Shown here piece after piece: positions 1 through 8,651 of a DNA stretch of 64,000 bases. The stretch is from assembly GCA_022447225.1 (NCBI GenBank), contig JAKVAZ010000015.1:39853-103852 (forward strand), given 5' to 3'. The notes under the pieces were generated by a model. It ran no database searches. It saw only the letters and a list, made by a program, of their open reading frames with translations, and was not told the origin of the DNA. Both the position numbers and the translations under genes were made by a program. Position 1 is the first letter of the stretch. Each line of letters starts with the position of its first letter. This stretch comes from Fuerstiella sp. GTDB taxonomy: Bacteria; Planctomycetota; Planctomycetia; Planctomycetales; Planctomycetaceae.

Positions 1-302
1 CGTGTTCCCGAACGCTCTTCTGTGTGAGGAACCATCACGGTCACAGTTCGCAATTCTGTAACCATCTCCGGAACCATGATTGTCTTTTCAACGGCTTCCC
101 ATGTTCCGCAATCAGAGCTGCAGGAAGACCCGCAACTGCTCACACTGTCGCAACCCGCACCACCATCGCCGAGACCGCATGGGCTACAGCACGAGGTACA
201 GGGGGCTGCACAGCACGAACTTGCTTTGCCGCCGCCAAAGCAGCCTGCCTGTACAGATGCAGCCATCATGACGGCCACTGCGAATGACAAGACATTCCGC
301 AT
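1..302 (-). CDS. Cys-rich secreted protein, C-terminus cut by window edge
   Basis: Reading the minus strand from the ATG at 302 gives 100 codons with no stop before the edge. Residues 1-19 form a signal peptide (basic start, hydrophobic FAVAVMMAA core, cleavage near VQA). Residues 20-65 are Gly/Ser-rich with 11 cysteines, many in CC, CxxC or CxxxC spacing. From residue 71 comes a valine/threonine pattern (KTIMVPEMVTELRTVTVM, then VPHTEERSGT) that looks like the beginning of a repeat array. AGGAG lies at 313-317, 10 nt before the start. Planctomycetes encode many secreted proteins with such VPE.VTE.RTV repeats; their function is unknown. A structural or cell-surface role is inference. The length and the rest of the repeats are outside the window. 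Confidence 0.75.
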   Translation of the reverse strand, partial: MRNVLSFAVAVMMAASVQAGCFGGGKASSCCAAPCTSCCSPCGLGDGGAGCDSVSSCGSSCSSDCGTWEAVEKTIMVPEMVTELRTVTVMVPHTEERSGT

Positions 303-866
303 GTCTCTACAACTCCTAATTTGAATCGCAATGATTCACAAGAAAAACGGATGAGCTTCCAGAGAACGCCTCCGAAACCACATACCGCCAGCTTTCAACC
401 CCCTGCCGGACAGCCCCCCTAACCTCTTACGATGCCCAGATGTCCTCCGGCTGCTCAGCAACCATCGAATCACCATCGGCCTACCCAAATATAACACGGG
501 GCGTTTACGACGAGCAACAAAAATGAACAATACGTTACGTTTAGGAGACATGCGTGGCATGCATCCATTTTGGACACATAACAGATATTTATAAAATATA
601 CTGCTTTTCACCAATAAAGTGCTTTAGGAACGCATAGTTGTGCTTTTGTCGACAAATTGCTGAGATCCGTGAGTATTTTCAAAAGAATTAATGACGCACG
701 TGGTCATTCACCAACAGATCTCACAAAGTCGCTCTCGCGATCAGGATTGGCTTCGAGTTCCGGTTTCTGGCCGTTGTCCGCAATCATGTCCGCAGATATA
801 GTCTTCCTCTGACCTGCCGTGAGTCACGGTGGCGGAAAATTCGTACCTGAGAAGCAGTCGCATTCC
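303..866. other. Intergenic region between divergent genes
   Basis: This 564-nt gap separates the leftward Cys-rich gene from the rightward FabZ-like gene, so it should hold both promoters. It has an AT-rich core at about 525-700. Open frames on either strand lack good start sites or coding character. No clear promoter pair, tRNA or repeat was recognised. Confidence 0.5.
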
Positions 867-1343
867 ATGAAATTCTGTCTCGTCGACCGGATCATCGAAA
901 TTATTCCGGGCCAATCGATCGCGACGCTTAAGAACGTTTCGCTGGCCGAGGAGTACTTGGAGGACCACTTTCCGGGATTTTCCGTGTTTCCCGGCGTGAT
1001 GATGGTTGAAGTGATGGTTCAGTCCTGCGCCTGGCTCTCACGAGCAACTGATGAGTTCAAGTACAGCGCGGTGCTCCTGCAGGAAGCAAAGGCTGTTAAA
1101 TTCAACAGTTTTCTGAAACCCGGACGAACCCTGAATGTCACAGCGACGCTTAGGAAAAACGATGATCATCAGGTGTCGTTTACAGCATCCGGAACGGTGG
1201 ATGGAGAATCGGCCGTCAGCGCACGTCTCGTCCTGTCAAAACAGAATCTGTCTGACCAGCGTCCGGATATGGCTGCAAACGATCAACGACTAATCGCGGC
1301 AATGAAAGATCAGTATGCTCAAATGATGCCAGATGCGAGTTGA
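867..1343 (+). CDS. FabZ-like 3-hydroxyacyl-ACP dehydratase (copy 1)
   Basis: A hotdog-fold dehydratase that would remove water from 3-hydroxyacyl-ACP in a fatty-acid-type elongation cycle. The signature DHFPGFSVFPGVMMVE keeps the family's catalytic His (residue 34) and acidic partner Glu (residue 48). The length, 158 aa, fits FabZ. The frame is open up to a GTG at 819, but the ATG at 867 starts directly at MKFCLVDRI, matching the second copy at 2891, so it is preferred. It is the first gene of a co-directional set with fabG, acp, a second fabZ and fabF. The C-terminal part is less conserved and ends about 20 residues beyond the fold. The exact substrate, ordinary fatty acid or special lipid, is not visible. 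Confidence 0.85.
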   Translation: MKFCLVDRIIEIIPGQSIATLKNVSLAEEYLEDHFPGFSVFPGVMMVEVMVQSCAWLSRATDEFKYSAVLLQEAKAVKFNSFLKPGRTLNVTATLRKNDDHQVSFTASGTVDGESAVSARLVLSKQNLSDQRPDMAANDQRLIAAMKDQYAQMMPDAS

Positions 1344-1432
1344 TTGGAAACATCGCAGAATCAAGGGAAAACCGAGAGCCAAACAGTTCATCCCTCGTCT
1401 GGCTCAGCTAAACCAATACAAATACAAACGGA

Positions 1433-2194
1433 ATGAAGCGAATGAGTCTTGAAGGACGCGTAGCAATTGTCACTGGCGGAAGTCGAGGCATTGGCCGGGC
1501 CGTGGTGGAAAGCCTTGCAGCAGACGGAGCCCGGGTTGCTTTTGTTTACAACTCAAATTCCTCCGCTGCTGACGAAGTCGTAAATGCAGTAAAGGCGGCA
1601 GGCGGAGAATGCGTCGCGATTCAGGCCGATGTCCGTTCCCGGGAGTCAGCAGACAGGATTGTCACTGATGTTGTTGAAATGTGGGACAGTGTGGACATCC
1701 TCGTCAACAATGCCGGCATCATCCGTGACGGCCTGCTGGCGATGATGAATGAATCGGACTGGCAGGACGTCATCACTACAAATCTAAACAGCGTTTTCAA
1801 CTTTTGTAAGGCCGTTACGCGCCAGATGATGTCTCAGCGTTATGGCCGAATTATTAATATGTCAAGTGTTGCGGCCAGCGTCGCGAATCCCGGTCAGGCT
1901 AACTACGCTGCGAGTAAGGGAGGAGTCGAAGGCTTCACTCGCTGTATCGCTGCAGAACTTTCCCGCCGAGGAATCACGGCAAACGCCGTTGCTCCAGGAT
2001 TCATTGAAACAGATATGACCAAGGAGGTTGTGAGCGCAGCCGGAAAGGAGATCAAAAAGAAAATTCCGGCCAGGCGGCTTGGGACTCCCAGCGATATTGC
2101 CAACGCAGTACGCTTTCTGGCACAGCAGGAGTCGTCATATATTACCGGACAGGTTCTGACTGTTGACGGCGGGCTGACTCTGGGTGGGCTGTAA
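1433..2194 (+). CDS. fabG: 3-oxoacyl-ACP reductase FabG
   Basis: An NADPH-dependent short-chain dehydrogenase that reduces 3-oxoacyl-ACP to 3-hydroxyacyl-ACP. It is 253 aa with the cofactor motif TGGSRGIG at residues 15-22, the NNAG motif, and the catalytic triad Ser145, Tyr158 and Lys162 (in NYAASK). The C-terminal GQVLTVDGG is typical of FabG. An ATG at 1442 is an alternative start. It lies 89 nt after the first dehydratase and 291 nt before the acyl carrier protein, which supports an acyl-ACP substrate over a free sugar or alcohol. A second chromosomal fabG may well exist, so this copy could be specialised. Confidence 0.88.
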   Translation: MKRMSLEGRVAIVTGGSRGIGRAVVESLAADGARVAFVYNSNSSAADEVVNAVKAAGGECVAIQADVRSRESADRIVTDVVEMWDSVDILVNNAGIIRDGLLAMMNESDWQDVITTNLNSVFNFCKAVTRQMMSQRYGRIINMSSVAASVANPGQANYAASKGGVEGFTRCIAAELSRRGITANAVAPGFIETDMTKEVVSAAGKEIKKKIPARRLGTPSDIANAVRFLAQQESSYITGQVLTVDGGLTLGGL

Positions 2195-2196
2195 CT

Positions 2197-2216
2197 GCCA
2201 GTTTCGCCGAAACGGC
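2197..2216 (+). terminator. Hairpin just after fabG
   Basis: Two bases after the fabG stop, GCC-A-GTTTC pairs with GAAAC-GGC around a 3-nt loop, giving an 8-bp stem with one bulged A. No T-run follows, so it may be an RNA-stabilising hairpin and not a true intrinsic terminator. Confidence 0.3.
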
Positions 2217-2341
2217 CATTCGACATCAGTCGCAATAAAAAACACGTGTATTTACAATTGCCGTACGGTGCCTCAGGATCGATAGTGGCAAAGACAGGAG
2301 TTGTACGCTGTCTGCTCTTTCCTCTAATTTTGAAATTGGTA

Positions 2342-2399
2342 GTTTCAGGAAATTAGCTGTCTGAAACCGGAATTATCAGTTGTGGTGAAGCAAACCACA
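2342..2399 (+). promoter_or_regulatory. Two consecutive hairpins upstream of the ACP gene
   Basis: GTTTCAG at 2342-2348 is the perfect complement of CTGAAAC at 2361-2367. TGTGGT at 2381-2386 pairs with ACCACA at 2394-2399. Both lie in the 291-nt gap between fabG and the acyl carrier protein. They could form part of a 5' leader or processing site. The stems are short (7 and 6 bp) and could be chance. Confidence 0.25.
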
Positions 2400-2485
2400 C
2401 ACCTTGTGCGTTCACAGTGTTTGTGAAGACATCAGTTCAGTACAGTGTCTGAAAACGTAATGTGCGAATCAGGAGAAACATCAAC

Positions 2486-2872
2486 ATGCCGTCGAGTGAA
2501 GAAGTTTTCGACAAGGTTCGGGAGACCCTCATCGATGCCCTTGGGCTGGATGACGACGAAGTGACGCGGGAAGCCACGCTGATTGAAGATCTGGGGGCTG
2601 AATCGATCGACTTTCTGGATATCGTGTTTCGTCTGGAGAAAGAATTCGATATCAAGATTCCTCGTGGTGAACTGTTTCCCGAAAATCTGGCAGCTGCAGA
2701 TTCCGGCTTCGTTGAAGATGACAGGATCACCGAGCAGGGCCTGGTTCAGCTTCGCGAGAAAATGCCTTACGCGGACATCGAAAGATTTGCCCAGGACCCG
2801 CAGGTCAGCGCAATTCCGAATCTGTTCACCGTCAATATGATTTGTAAATACATCGACGCCAGACTGGGTTAG
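2486..2872 (+). CDS. Acyl carrier protein with internal insertion
   Basis: A carrier protein that holds the growing acyl chain on 4'-phosphopantetheine. The attachment site reads GAESIDFLDI, with Ser40 as the modified residue; ESID replaces the usual DSLD. At 128 aa it is about 50 residues longer than a standard ACP. The extra length sits between helix II (ending FDIKIPRG) and a final helix resembling the normal end (TVNMICKYIDARL), so it is an insertion and not a tail. AGGAG at 2471 precedes the ATG at 2486, which is preferred to the in-frame ATG at 2462. It lies 18 nt upstream of the second dehydratase and is probably co-transcribed with it. The insertion may set partner specificity (inference). 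Confidence 0.85.
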   Translation: MPSSEEVFDKVRETLIDALGLDDDEVTREATLIEDLGAESIDFLDIVFRLEKEFDIKIPRGELFPENLAAADSGFVEDDRITEQGLVQLREKMPYADIERFAQDPQVSAIPNLFTVNMICKYIDARLG

Positions 2873-2890
2873 GAGCAAACGGAGTCAGAA

Positions 2891-3376
2891 ATGCGATGGT
2901 ACTGGATAGACAGATTTGTCGAATTCGAATCCGGCCGCCATGCGACAGCCGTGAAGAATGTATCACTCGCGGAAGAACACCTGCACGATCACTATCCGGG
3001 GTTCCCTGTGATGCCCGGAACGCTCATTATCGAAGGAATGGCTCAGACTGGTGGAATTCTTCTGGGCGAAGTTAACAATTTTGCACACAACGTCATCCTC
3101 GCCAAAGTTCCCAAAATCCGGTTTCACAGCTGGGCGTTACCTGGCGACCAGCTTCTCTATGCGGCAACACTCCAGGACATTCGCGAAGAAGGTGGCTCAG
3201 TGAGCGTCAGAGCAACGGTGGCCGATCGCTTGGTTGCGGATGGTGAAATCATGTTCGTACATCTCAGCTCTGACGATCCTCAGTTGAGTCGAATTGATCA
3301 AAAGAACTTCGTCTTCCGCATGAACCTGATGGATATCATGGACGTCGGTAAAACCGGCACAGGGTGTTCAGAATGA
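2891..3376 (+). CDS. FabZ-like 3-hydroxyacyl-ACP dehydratase (copy 2)
   Basis: A second hotdog dehydratase, 161 aa, paralogous to the gene at 867. His34 and Glu48 sit at the same residue numbers in DHYPGFPVMPGTLIIE. GGAG at 2880 lies 7 nt before the ATG. It begins 18 nt after the acyl carrier gene and ends 28 nt before fabF, so these three are very likely one operon. Two dehydratases in one small cluster suggest either one FabZ-type and one FabA- or isomerase-type activity, or a heteromeric enzyme. The sequence does not decide between them. Confidence 0.85.
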   Translation: MRWYWIDRFVEFESGRHATAVKNVSLAEEHLHDHYPGFPVMPGTLIIEGMAQTGGILLGEVNNFAHNVILAKVPKIRFHSWALPGDQLLYAATLQDIREEGGSVSVRATVADRLVADGEIMFVHLSSDDPQLSRIDQKNFVFRMNLMDIMDVGKTGTGCSE

Positions 3377-3404
3377 CCTGGGGTGGCAATGAAGGAAGAA
3401 GAGA

Positions 3405-4691
3405 ATGAAACGTCGTGTTGTGGTGACAGGAATCGGGTGTATCAGCCCGCTGGGGAACACGGTCGAATCAATGTGGGAGAAACTCCAGGAAGGCGTTTCC
3501 GGGGTGGACCATATCACCTGTTTCGACGCTGCCGGATTCCCGACACAGTTTGCAGCTGAAGTCAAAGATTACCGTCTTGCGGATTACATCGATGACACCG
3601 AACGTTTTGCTGACGCCGGTCGAAATATTCGTTTTGCAATTGGGGCGGCCACACAGGCGATCACGGATTCCGGCCTGACTGAAGATGCCCGTTTTGATCC
3701 TGCGAAATTTGGTGTTTATCTGGGCGCTGGTGAAGGACAGCAGGATTTTATGCAATTCATGGAACTGGTGGCGGACAGCCAGGATAATGGCATCGTCAAC
3801 CAGGAAAAATTCACGCATGACTTCCTTGACCGCATGAATCCACAGTTCGAAATCGAACTGGAACCGAATATGGCGGCCGCCCATCTGGCCAGTCTGTTCA
3901 ATGCTCAGGGGCCAAATCTAAATTGCCTCACCGCCTGCGCAGCCTCGAGCCAGGCCATAGGAGAAGCGACCGAAATCATTCGTCGCGGCGACGCAGACGC
4001 AATGCTGTCCGGCGGCGCCCACAGTATGATTCATCCATTCGGTCTCACTGGTTTTAATCTGCTTACGGCTCTTTCGGAACGCAACGACAGTCCGTCAACG
4101 GCATCACGTCCTTTCGACCTCACACGAGACGGATTCGTACTTGGTGAAGGTGCGGGCATGGTGGTTCTTGAAGAACTGAAGCATGCAAAGGCCCGCGGAG
4201 CCGAAATTTACGGAGAAATTCGTGGTTATGGATCATCAGCCGATGCATTTCGGATAACCGATATCCATCCGGAAGGTCGAGGAGCAATCAACTGTATTCG
4301 AATGGCACTTGATGATGCAGAAATCACCCCGGAAGAGATCGGCTATGTGAATGCTCATGGTACCAGTACAAAGGTCAATGACCGCGTCGAAACCATGGCC
4401 ATCAAAGGTGGTTTAGGTAATCACGCTCAACACGTGCCGATTTCCAGCATCAAAAGTATGATGGGACACCTGATCGCTGCCGCCGGCAGTGTCGAAGCGA
4501 TCACATGTCTCATGGCCATTCGGGACGGTGTGCTTCCGCCAACCATCAACTATGGAACCCCCGATCCTGATTGCGATCTGGACTATATTCCCAACGAAGC
4601 TCGTGAGGTCCCCCTGAAAGCGGCACTGTCAAATAGTTTCGGTTTTGGCGGTCAGAATGTCTCTTTGATCGTATCTGCCTATGCGGCATAG
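3405..4691 (+). CDS. fabF: Beta-ketoacyl-ACP synthase II (FabF-type)
   Basis: A condensing enzyme that extends acyl-ACP with malonyl-ACP. It is 428 aa with the thiolase-fold catalytic triad Cys178 (in TACAASS), His318 (NAHGTST) and His355 (MGHLIAAAGS), plus the Lys of SIKSMMGH and the C-terminal GFGGQN loop. An AAGGAAGAAGAG stretch precedes the ATG. It closes the FAS-like cluster. FabD, FabH and enoyl reductase are not in the window, so they must be supplied from elsewhere. The Cys is intact, so it is not a chain-length-factor-type inactive partner. Confidence 0.9.
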   Translation: MKRRVVVTGIGCISPLGNTVESMWEKLQEGVSGVDHITCFDAAGFPTQFAAEVKDYRLADYIDDTERFADAGRNIRFAIGAATQAITDSGLTEDARFDPAKFGVYLGAGEGQQDFMQFMELVADSQDNGIVNQEKFTHDFLDRMNPQFEIELEPNMAAAHLASLFNAQGPNLNCLTACAASSQAIGEATEIIRRGDADAMLSGGAHSMIHPFGLTGFNLLTALSERNDSPSTASRPFDLTRDGFVLGEGAGMVVLEELKHAKARGAEIYGEIRGYGSSADAFRITDIHPEGRGAINCIRMALDDAEITPEEIGYVNAHGTSTKVNDRVETMAIKGGLGNHAQHVPISSIKSMMGHLIAAAGSVEAITCLMAIRDGVLPPTINYGTPDPDCDLDYIPNEAREVPLKAALSNSFGFGGQNVSLIVSAYAA

Positions 4692-4830
4692 TGAATTCCA
4701 TTGACCAATACGGATCTGTGCTGCAGGATGGAAGGAATTCACTGTGATTTACGAATTGAACACCGTTACAAAGCCCGCGATCGTTGGCTGAATCCAACCG
4801 ATTGTGTGCTGATTCGCCGGAGTTGTCGTC

Positions 4831-5829
4831 GTGACGATCCCCCTCTATTTCGGCGGCCTTGTTTGTATTGTCGTGCTGGCCGAACTGATATTTCGTCAAT
4901 TTGCGGCGAAACGCATCAGGCATGTCTTTGAAAACGTCCCGCCCTTTGGCGTAGTACCTGCTGAATTCTCCCCTGGTGCCCGGCAGCTTTCCTTCCGGTC
5001 GACCGATGGACTGAGACTGTCCGGCAGTCTGCATTCGCCAGTGTCGGGAGAGCCCCCGCGAGGTCTGGTGATATTCTGCCCGGAGCTCAGTGGTAACCAC
5101 TGGATGGCGACTCACTATTGTCACAGTTTGCTAAACAATGGCTTTGCTGTCCTGAGCTTTGATTTTCGCAACCAGGGACAGAGCGATTCACAGGACGGCT
5201 ACGTTCCAATCCACTGGGTGACCGAGTATGAAATGCAGGACATCGCCGGGGCACTGGAATTCATTGAGACGGACGAGGTCCTGAGTACATTGCCCCTGGC
5301 TGCTTTTGGTGTGAGCCGCGGGGGTGCCGCTGCCCTTGCCGCCGCCTGCCGCTACCCTCGGATTCGTGCTGTTCTGGCAGATAGTGCATTTGGCACAATG
5401 GGAATGACACAACATTATGTGAAACGTTTCGGCCGTCTGATTATCCCTGGCTGGATCTTCAAAATTCTTCCTGACTGGCATATCGAAATCACGCTAAAAC
5501 AGGCCATGCGGTACAGCGAAACTGCTCGAAACTGCCGTTATGTTCATCTGGAGCGTGAGACCATTCATCGGGACGACACATCCGTAAAACTGATCTCAGG
5601 AATGCGTGATTCCTATGTGACCCCCACTGTGGCCGGTGCTCTGGCAGACCTGTTCGGTGGAGAACAGGTTCTTTGGATGGTGGAACGGGCCAAACACAAT
5701 ATGGCCAGAGCCGTCGCTAAAGAGGAATACGACCGGTGTGTCGCAGAACACTTTGAACCACTTGCGTTGAACTCCTCCACCGAATCACTCAGCCCCGTCC
5801 AACACCGAACAATTACCACAGGTTCCTAG
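4831..5829 (+). CDS. Membrane-anchored alpha/beta hydrolase
   Basis: A 332-aa serine hydrolase starting at GTG 4831. One N-terminal transmembrane segment (about residues 5-22) is followed by an alpha/beta hydrolase domain. The nucleophile elbow is GVSRGG. A candidate catalytic Asp is in GMRDSYVTP and a candidate His in AKHNMARAV. The oxyanion region is near FCPELSGNHW. It lies 139 nt after fabF on the same strand and may belong to the same lipid pathway, for example as an esterase or thioesterase, but this is only positional. It resembles the DUF1749/BAAT-like group of hydrolases; the substrate is unknown. Confidence 0.7.
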   Translation: MTIPLYFGGLVCIVVLAELIFRQFAAKRIRHVFENVPPFGVVPAEFSPGARQLSFRSTDGLRLSGSLHSPVSGEPPRGLVIFCPELSGNHWMATHYCHSLLNNGFAVLSFDFRNQGQSDSQDGYVPIHWVTEYEMQDIAGALEFIETDEVLSTLPLAAFGVSRGGAAALAAACRYPRIRAVLADSAFGTMGMTQHYVKRFGRLIIPGWIFKILPDWHIEITLKQAMRYSETARNCRYVHLERETIHRDDTSVKLISGMRDSYVTPTVAGALADLFGGEQVLWMVERAKHNMARAVAKEEYDRCVAEHFEPLALNSSTESLSPVQHRTITTGS

Positions 5830-6565
5830 TGTGTATGTGCGGCCGCCGCACAACATGCCACCAGGCGATCGACCCGTCAGGAAACCCTGCTCAGACTGAA
5901 AGTCAGCAGCAACGAGATTTTAGTCCGGCATTGTTGGCAGCAGCCAAACGCTGCCGGACTGAAGACAGTTACTCGTAATGTAATATTTGTCACTGCAGTC
6001 TCTGTTCGTCAGTCGAAACGCAACATGAATCCCACCGGTAAACAGACGTTTTTTGAACGGAATACCGAAAACTCTCTCTCTGAAACATCTGAGTAATCAA
6101 TGTATTTTCCGAGAGTTCCGGATCAATTTTTTTTCGGAGCCGGATCCGAAATTTGATCCCGTCCGGTTTCAAAAACAATCCGAAACGATCTGCGTGAAGA
6201 GACGATTGACTGAATCCGACAAGCCCGAACGAATGGTGAAAGAGAATCCGTCAACAGAAAACGCTGATACAAATTTACCGAAACACATACTGTGCGGGCA
6301 CGCACCATACCACTGCAGCAACACAATACGGGCATACGGTTCGGCAGAAATGAACCACGGGCTGCGAGCGCTCAGTTCTGCTGACGAGATCAATCCAAAC
6401 GGTAGCCAGGGTCGATTCAATCAAAGAAACTGCAACGGGAAACCAACACGATAAAAATGGATTCAGCCCGGGGGACGGCACCGCCCCTCCGTTCCATCCG
6501 CGTCGACGGCACAGGGACAACTAAGGTGCCTATTTCAATTCCGTCAGCTGCGATCGAGTATCGAT
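5830..6565. other. Intergenic region with an imperfect inverted repeat
   Basis: No convincing gene is seen in these 736 nt; the longest open frame (6053-6454, +) has no coding character or start signal. An inverted repeat at 6120-6159 pairs GGATCAA with TTGATCC and TTCGG with CCGAA. A T8 tract lies inside the left arm, so it is not a standard terminator. The promoter of the following gene is presumably within the last 150 nt but was not recognised. Confidence 0.45.
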
Positions 6566-7933
6566 ATGACAACATTCCTGTTCATGATTCTTTCGGCAGT
6601 CATACTGACCGACTGCCCTGAGCCTGATGATCGTCCGCACGAAGTGCAGCTGACTTTCGATGCTTATAACCACCGACTCGACAACAACGACAATTTCTCA
6701 CCTGACGACCGCTGGCTGGTTTATGACACTCGCCCCAACGATGGCGGTATTCGAATGGGACAGCGCATTGAAAAAGTGCATGTGCCGTCAGGAAAAATTG
6801 CCACGATCTACAGAGCCCCAAATCCCACGATAACGGGACCAGGGATTGCAGCCGCAAGTTACCATCCAAAAAAACACCGGGTCGTATTCATCCACGGACT
6901 TACAAATCATTCCGAATCGCATCCCTATGACTGGTGGAGGCGATTCGGAATGATGATTGATGAAACCGGACCCCAAAAACCCATTGTCGTGGACGCCAGA
7001 GACGTCGTACCACCGTTCACTCCCGGTGCATTACGAGGTGGAACACACCGGCATGAGTTCAGTGGGGACGGAAAGTGGATCGGATTCACGTACAATGACG
7101 CCCTGATGGCCACCAATGGCAAACAATACAGCCTGCGAACGATTGGCGTCACCAAACTTGACCGTCCGACCCGAATCATCGGAACAGGAGATCGAGCCAA
7201 TTTTTCCGGCAACGGAACTTCGGCACTGGTTGTTCGAGTGACCTCGAATCCGTCCCCCGGTTCCGACGAAATCAATCGAGCTTCGTTCGACAGCTGGATC
7301 GGAACTCAGGGATATACGACCGCCGATGGACGCAAACAGCTGGCCCGGGCTTTCCTTGGTAACGTCATCAGTCTCTCCCGCAAAGAAGTTTCAGAACTGT
7401 TTGTGGTCGACATTCCTTCAGATCTGACAGTGCCGGGAGACTATGGGCCGCTGGAAGGCACAACTATCACCATGCCAATGCCCCCTGCTGGCGCGGCCCA
7501 GCGTCGTCTGACATACACCACGGACCGTCGGTTCCCAGGCTTCAGCGGTAATGTTCGTTCGAACGCCGATGGATCGATGCTGGCCTGCCGCGCAAGGGAC
7601 GAACGCGGTATTGATCAGGTCATTCTGGCTTCACCGGTGGATGGCCGCAGACATCAACTGACGTCGTTCGAGTCTAACGTACAGTCCGATATTCGATGGC
7701 ATCCGAACGGCACTCATGTGTGCTTTGTCCAGAACAACACAATCGTGCTGTTGAATGTTGAAAACTCGGCGTTTCGCAGGGTAACGTCGCAATCACTCGC
7801 CAGCCCGTTTGCACTGGTCTGGAGTCGTAACGGAAACGCAATCGCTTTTAATCGAATCCTGCCGGACAACAGATCTGGAGCCTTATACGCACAGATCTTC
7901 ATCGTTCACATCACTGCAGATCAGTTACCGTAA
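6566..7933 (+). CDS. DUF3748 (YidR-like) beta-propeller protein
   Basis: 455 aa resembling E. coli YidR and the TolB-type WD40-like propellers. The N-terminal repeat (QLTFDAYNHRLDNNDNFSPD, then WLVYDTRP), the central FIHGL segment and later blades with W.P.G..V.F patterns (RWHPNGTHVCFVQN; VWSRNGNAIAFNR) fit the family. A short hydrophobic N-terminus (MTTFLFMILSAVILTDC) suggests export. The Cys at 17 has no good lipobox because Asp occupies -1. The cellular role of DUF3748 proteins is unknown. It stands alone between two gaps of more than 700 nt. Confidence 0.75.
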   Translation: MTTFLFMILSAVILTDCPEPDDRPHEVQLTFDAYNHRLDNNDNFSPDDRWLVYDTRPNDGGIRMGQRIEKVHVPSGKIATIYRAPNPTITGPGIAAASYHPKKHRVVFIHGLTNHSESHPYDWWRRFGMMIDETGPQKPIVVDARDVVPPFTPGALRGGTHRHEFSGDGKWIGFTYNDALMATNGKQYSLRTIGVTKLDRPTRIIGTGDRANFSGNGTSALVVRVTSNPSPGSDEINRASFDSWIGTQGYTTADGRKQLARAFLGNVISLSRKEVSELFVVDIPSDLTVPGDYGPLEGTTITMPMPPAGAAQRRLTYTTDRRFPGFSGNVRSNADGSMLACRARDERGIDQVILASPVDGRRHQLTSFESNVQSDIRWHPNGTHVCFVQNNTIVLLNVENSAFRRVTSQSLASPFALVWSRNGNAIAFNRILPDNRSGALYAQIFIVHITADQLP

Positions 7934-8651
7934 CCTGCGTTACTTCACCAAGAGCCGACACATCCAGCCCTTTTTGCAGCCCAACAGCATCCTGTCATCA
8001 GTCAAGTTCTGCGATCAAAGCAAGACTGTGGCAACGTCATGCCAAAACGCATTGCTGCACAAAAACTTGGGGAAGGTCGTCCGATTTAAGTCATCACACA
8101 ACGTGTGATGGAGATCAATCCAGGAGTTTTACGGGGCTGCAGCTGCGCACATCACAACGGACACGTGGCAAAAAGAAACGCAGCTGGCAAACTGATTCGA
8201 GGGGAACAGACCCGATATATTTTACGGCACGTGCTGATTGCCAGTGTCCCGTCCGGTCTGTGTTCAGCTGTTAACCACAAACCTGTCAGGCGGCAGCACA
8301 ATACAGTCAACGCACCGGCAGACCACACGCAAACTTAAACTGCTTCAATAATGCAGTAAGATGGTCAACCGACATGAAACAGTTGCACCGAAATTCACGT
8401 AACGAGGGTCAATGATCCGAAACAGCTTTCAATTCGGTGGTCTCCTCCCGCACATGAAGGCCACCGAATCGCTCTGCCTAAACCCTTTGAGATGAGGCAT
8501 TACGGAGGGCATATCCAGCAACGCTCAGCGCAACGCATGCGCACCTAATATCAGCCGCGACTCCGGCGACGTAAAATCACGCCGGAGTCAGCGCACTGGC
8601 CGGGCTTAGTTTCTGCTGATTTGATTACACAGAAAGAGGCGATCAATCCGC
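7934..8651. other. Intergenic region between convergent genes
   Basis: This gap lies between the propeller gene (+) and the RRM gene (-). No open frame in these 718 nt has a plausible start and coding pattern. The only strong structure is the GC-rich hairpin at 8556-8593, listed separately. 718 nt is long for a convergent gap, so an unrecognised non-coding RNA is possible. Confidence 0.45.
8556..8593 (-). terminator. Strong GC hairpin downstream of the RRM gene
   Basis: GACTCCGGCG (8559-8568) is the perfect complement of CGCCGGAGTC (8580-8589) around an 11-nt loop. Three further outer pairs form past one bulged A. It lies 58 nt beyond the RRM stop codon on the minus strand. No T-run follows on either strand, so it may terminate or stabilise transcripts arriving from either side. 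Confidence 0.45.

Noticed and set aside
24-324. Plus-strand frames at the left edge
   Set aside because: They are mirror images of the minus-strand Cys-rich gene; only the latter has a signal peptide, repeats and an RBS.
6053-6454. 133-codon plus-strand frame in the 5830-6565 gap
   Set aside because: No RBS, no domain, mixed composition unlike neighbours, and it crosses an inverted repeat.
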